The translations under genes were made by a program, and so were the position numbers. The notes beneath the pieces were generated by a model. The model ran no database searches and was not told the DNA's origin. It saw only the letters and a list, made by a program, of their open reading frames with translations. DNA of 25,699 bases from Nemertoderma westbladi (taxonomy: Eukaryota; Xenacoelomorpha; Nemertodermatida; Nemertodermatidae), in contig JAUCBJ010005824.1 of the NCBI GenBank assembly GCA_032718475.1, positions 1 to 25,699 on the forward strand, in the 5' to 3' direction. Position 1 is the stretch's first letter. Each line of letters begins with the position of its first letter. Shown here one piece after another: positions 25,201-25,699 of this stretch.

Positions 25201-25699
25201 TCACCTAGAATTAATCGGAAACTTAAGGTCCGATTATTTAGAGCAGCAGTAGTTCCAGTACTCCTCTACGGGAGTCCATGCTGGGCTCTAACTGCTGAGG
25301 ACACCAAATCTCTGGATGGCACATTCACAAGAATGCTACGCCGGGTACATTGTGTCAAGTACAATGCACACATCTCCAACCAGACACTATATAACATTGG
25401 AGGTGTCTCATTGGTTCCCCCAAGCTTGACACTAGAACAAAATCGCCTCCGCTTTGCAGGACATTGCTTTCGCCGTGAGGACCAGCCAGTGCATAATCTT
25501 GTACTTTGGCAGCCTCATGGAGTGAATAAGCATGGAGGACAGCCCATGACTTTCTTGAGACGCATCTTAAAGGACACTGGCCTTAAAGATGCGGATGATC
25601 TAGCAAATGTCATGGGTGATAGGGAGTTGTGGCGGTGCAATTTTGTTGACAAGCCGGCACAGCATTCTTAAAAATGCAGCTGCAATGCAGCATGCCGAT
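22240..25699 (+). mobile_element. LINE-A copy 4: non-LTR retrotransposon with intact ORF
   Basis: Starts at CCTGCACCTGGCAGC, equivalent to 7647 of copy 3, so it lacks about 205 bp of the 5' UTR seen there. It carries one complete ORF and a 3' UTR of under 40 bp; the window ends a few bases before the expected CCTAGTAGTA tail. Single ORF, APE endonuclease, short 3' UTR and a short-repeat tail fit the RTE-like group of LINEs, but the exact clade needs a tree. Confidence 0.9.
22375..25671 (+). CDS. LINE-A polyprotein: APE endonuclease, reverse transcriptase, C-terminal domain (1098 aa)
   Basis: Makes a cDNA copy of its own RNA at a nicked chromosomal target. Residues 1-115: Pro-rich, no domain recognised. 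About 118-375: APE-type endonuclease, with QEHRM (Glu), FLGDFNASL, QIDHILFRRKY and FSSDHRLIVAKVRL all present. About 590-860: reverse transcriptase, with NRASGVDGVPPEVF, PVPKKGN, RGISLIS, NQNGFRKGRGT, FVDFFKAFDSVSR (catalytic Asp), GVLQGDTLAPFLF and LDFADDLGVL (catalytic FADD). From about 900: the thumb and a C-terminal region with NRLRFAGHCFRRED and LVLWQPHG, conserved across this LINE group but of unclear role. ATG 22375 is the first in-frame ATG and is conserved in copy 3; a second is at 22444. No stop or frameshift is visible and all catalytic residues are in place, so the protein may be active. Confidence 0.93.
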   Translation: MANQGVVFAPRADSAKKHPPTPTMDYISNAEVRPLEASGITGHNRPHRRQLTPDRLPVSPPTGERAANNSLSPFPDDLSGPNPGSPGRPDCDGERDSGVGGYSHVPPRPTKPLVNLRQVTRLASVNTLTLGSPMRQGELTALADKLSLSAVGVQEHRMQTGQTDEVLIKDMGGGWRLALASADDSGNGGIGLLMNPTAHAALDKIDQISNRIIRCHFSCSGRLAKKFPKVVLIVCYSPTSVAPVEEVENFYHNLQAATDGVDQHAFLTFLGDFNASLHQSPTSPWVYSNSVNRNSVHLQDFISGNGLFSAGTQFKKRTGKLWTHSGPSGHKSQIDHILFRRKYRSSIQDCNAFTLRPFSSDHRLIVAKVRLSLRASRTTKSALPRHDWSSLLQQPSVRSSFTLQLSNRYEALASEAADHCEGYTAFTEAVKLAAAETVPVYPRNRKRAPWTDNKIQKCRNDLHKAQKESRLKQTTAAKNAVKAASRSLNRQYSANLQELINQQVDAINDADDSRQSSQAWKSINLLTGRKSQPTTKVKAESPADRLNGWKAHFEKLLNNDRVLPDNFIEVKVSESVLPDIPIGDISFAEVKAAAKSIKTNRASGVDGVPPEVFKIPECLKLIYPIIVDMYRTTRVPQEMKTNKLVPVPKKGNLTLYGSFRGISLISIAAKLYNRILLNRIRDPIERLLRGNQNGFRKGRGTMEPILALRRIIEELSKKKDRHLAVIFVDFFKAFDSVSRSRMFSILSLYGIPDEIIAAIRSVYDGSTTFVSTVDGDTEPFEVLWGVLQGDTLAPFLFIIVVDYVLRMSLDHHNDDGVMITPPTGSRSRGNPAKYLTDLDFADDLGVLSESLEGAQRLLSSLEHAASSVGLFINSRKTKILTVNFESPQQVSDRMSISSKDGMLEHVDDFCYLGSWIRKSGEDLRIRKGKAWAALNRLSRIWKSPRINRKLKVRLFRAAVVPVLLYGSPCWALTAEDTKSLDGTFTRMLRRVHCVKYNAHISNQTLYNIGGVSLVPPSLTLEQNRLRFAGHCFRREDQPVHNLVLWQPHGVNKHGGQPMTFLRRILKDTGLKDADDLANVMGDRELWRCNFVDKPAQHS

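Overview
The window is from an animal nuclear genome, most likely an AT-rich marine invertebrate; the species cannot be read from the sequence. The evidence is spliced coding exons with GT/AG borders, no bacterial operons, tRNA-derived SINE-like segments, minisatellites, and retroelements of animal type (non-LTR LINEs, a Copia element, a Penelope-like GIY-YIG remnant, a hAT-type non-autonomous transposon).

Host gene (about 2.8-7.35 kb, + strand). Two exons fit together: a first exon coding an RIIa (PKA-type dimerisation/docking) domain at 3042-3225, and an internal exon coding the P-loop start of a guanylate kinase at 7201-7343. The donor and acceptor are canonical and both are phase 1, so they can be one gene with a roughly 4-kb intron. 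That intron holds a nest of retroelements. The 3' exons of the kinase were not found.

Retroelements. One LINE family (here LINE-A, single ORF: APE endonuclease, reverse transcriptase, C-terminal domain) occurs four times: a 65-bp scrap (3658-3722, 13-bp TSD), a 764-bp 3' fragment (4465-5228) flanked by identical 94-bp direct repeats, a copy with its RT core deleted (7442-9876, 10-bp TSD), and a copy with an uninterrupted 1098-aa ORF (22240 to the window end). A related family, LINE-B, lies on the minus strand at about 3889-5818. It is interrupted by a LINE-A copy, joined to an unrelated protein fragment, and carries a 66-bp 3'-terminal triplication.

Middle region (9.9-14.7 kb): a perfect 22-bp hairpin cut by a LINE insertion, a Penelope-like GIY-YIG remnant, a 24-bp and a 33-bp minisatellite, a 260-bp nested-palindrome foldback element, and a 1345-bp hAT-like element (15-bp TIRs, 8-bp TSD GTATACAG). 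Diverged repeats with CTCF-like cores and a tRNA-derived SINE segment follow.

Region 14.67-19.63 kb: a decayed gene (zinc-finger-like N terminus, acidic repeats, 28-residue helical repeats) with a GC-box/CCAAT-box promoter is flanked in opposite orientations by an unusual 22-bp repeat built of two quasi-palindromes. A Copia element (16749-19494, 5-bp TSD GTCTA, 196-bp 3' LTR) has inserted into the right-hand array; it lacks its 5' half and has one in-frame TAA.

Region 19.63-22.24 kb: a GC-rich, coiled-coil, gag-like ORF broken by two stops and a poly-G tract, then an Asn-rich tail and a 61-bp tandem dimer that abuts the intact LINE-A copy. Overall this is a host intron or gene neighbourhood repeatedly invaded by mobile elements, at least one family of which looks recently active.
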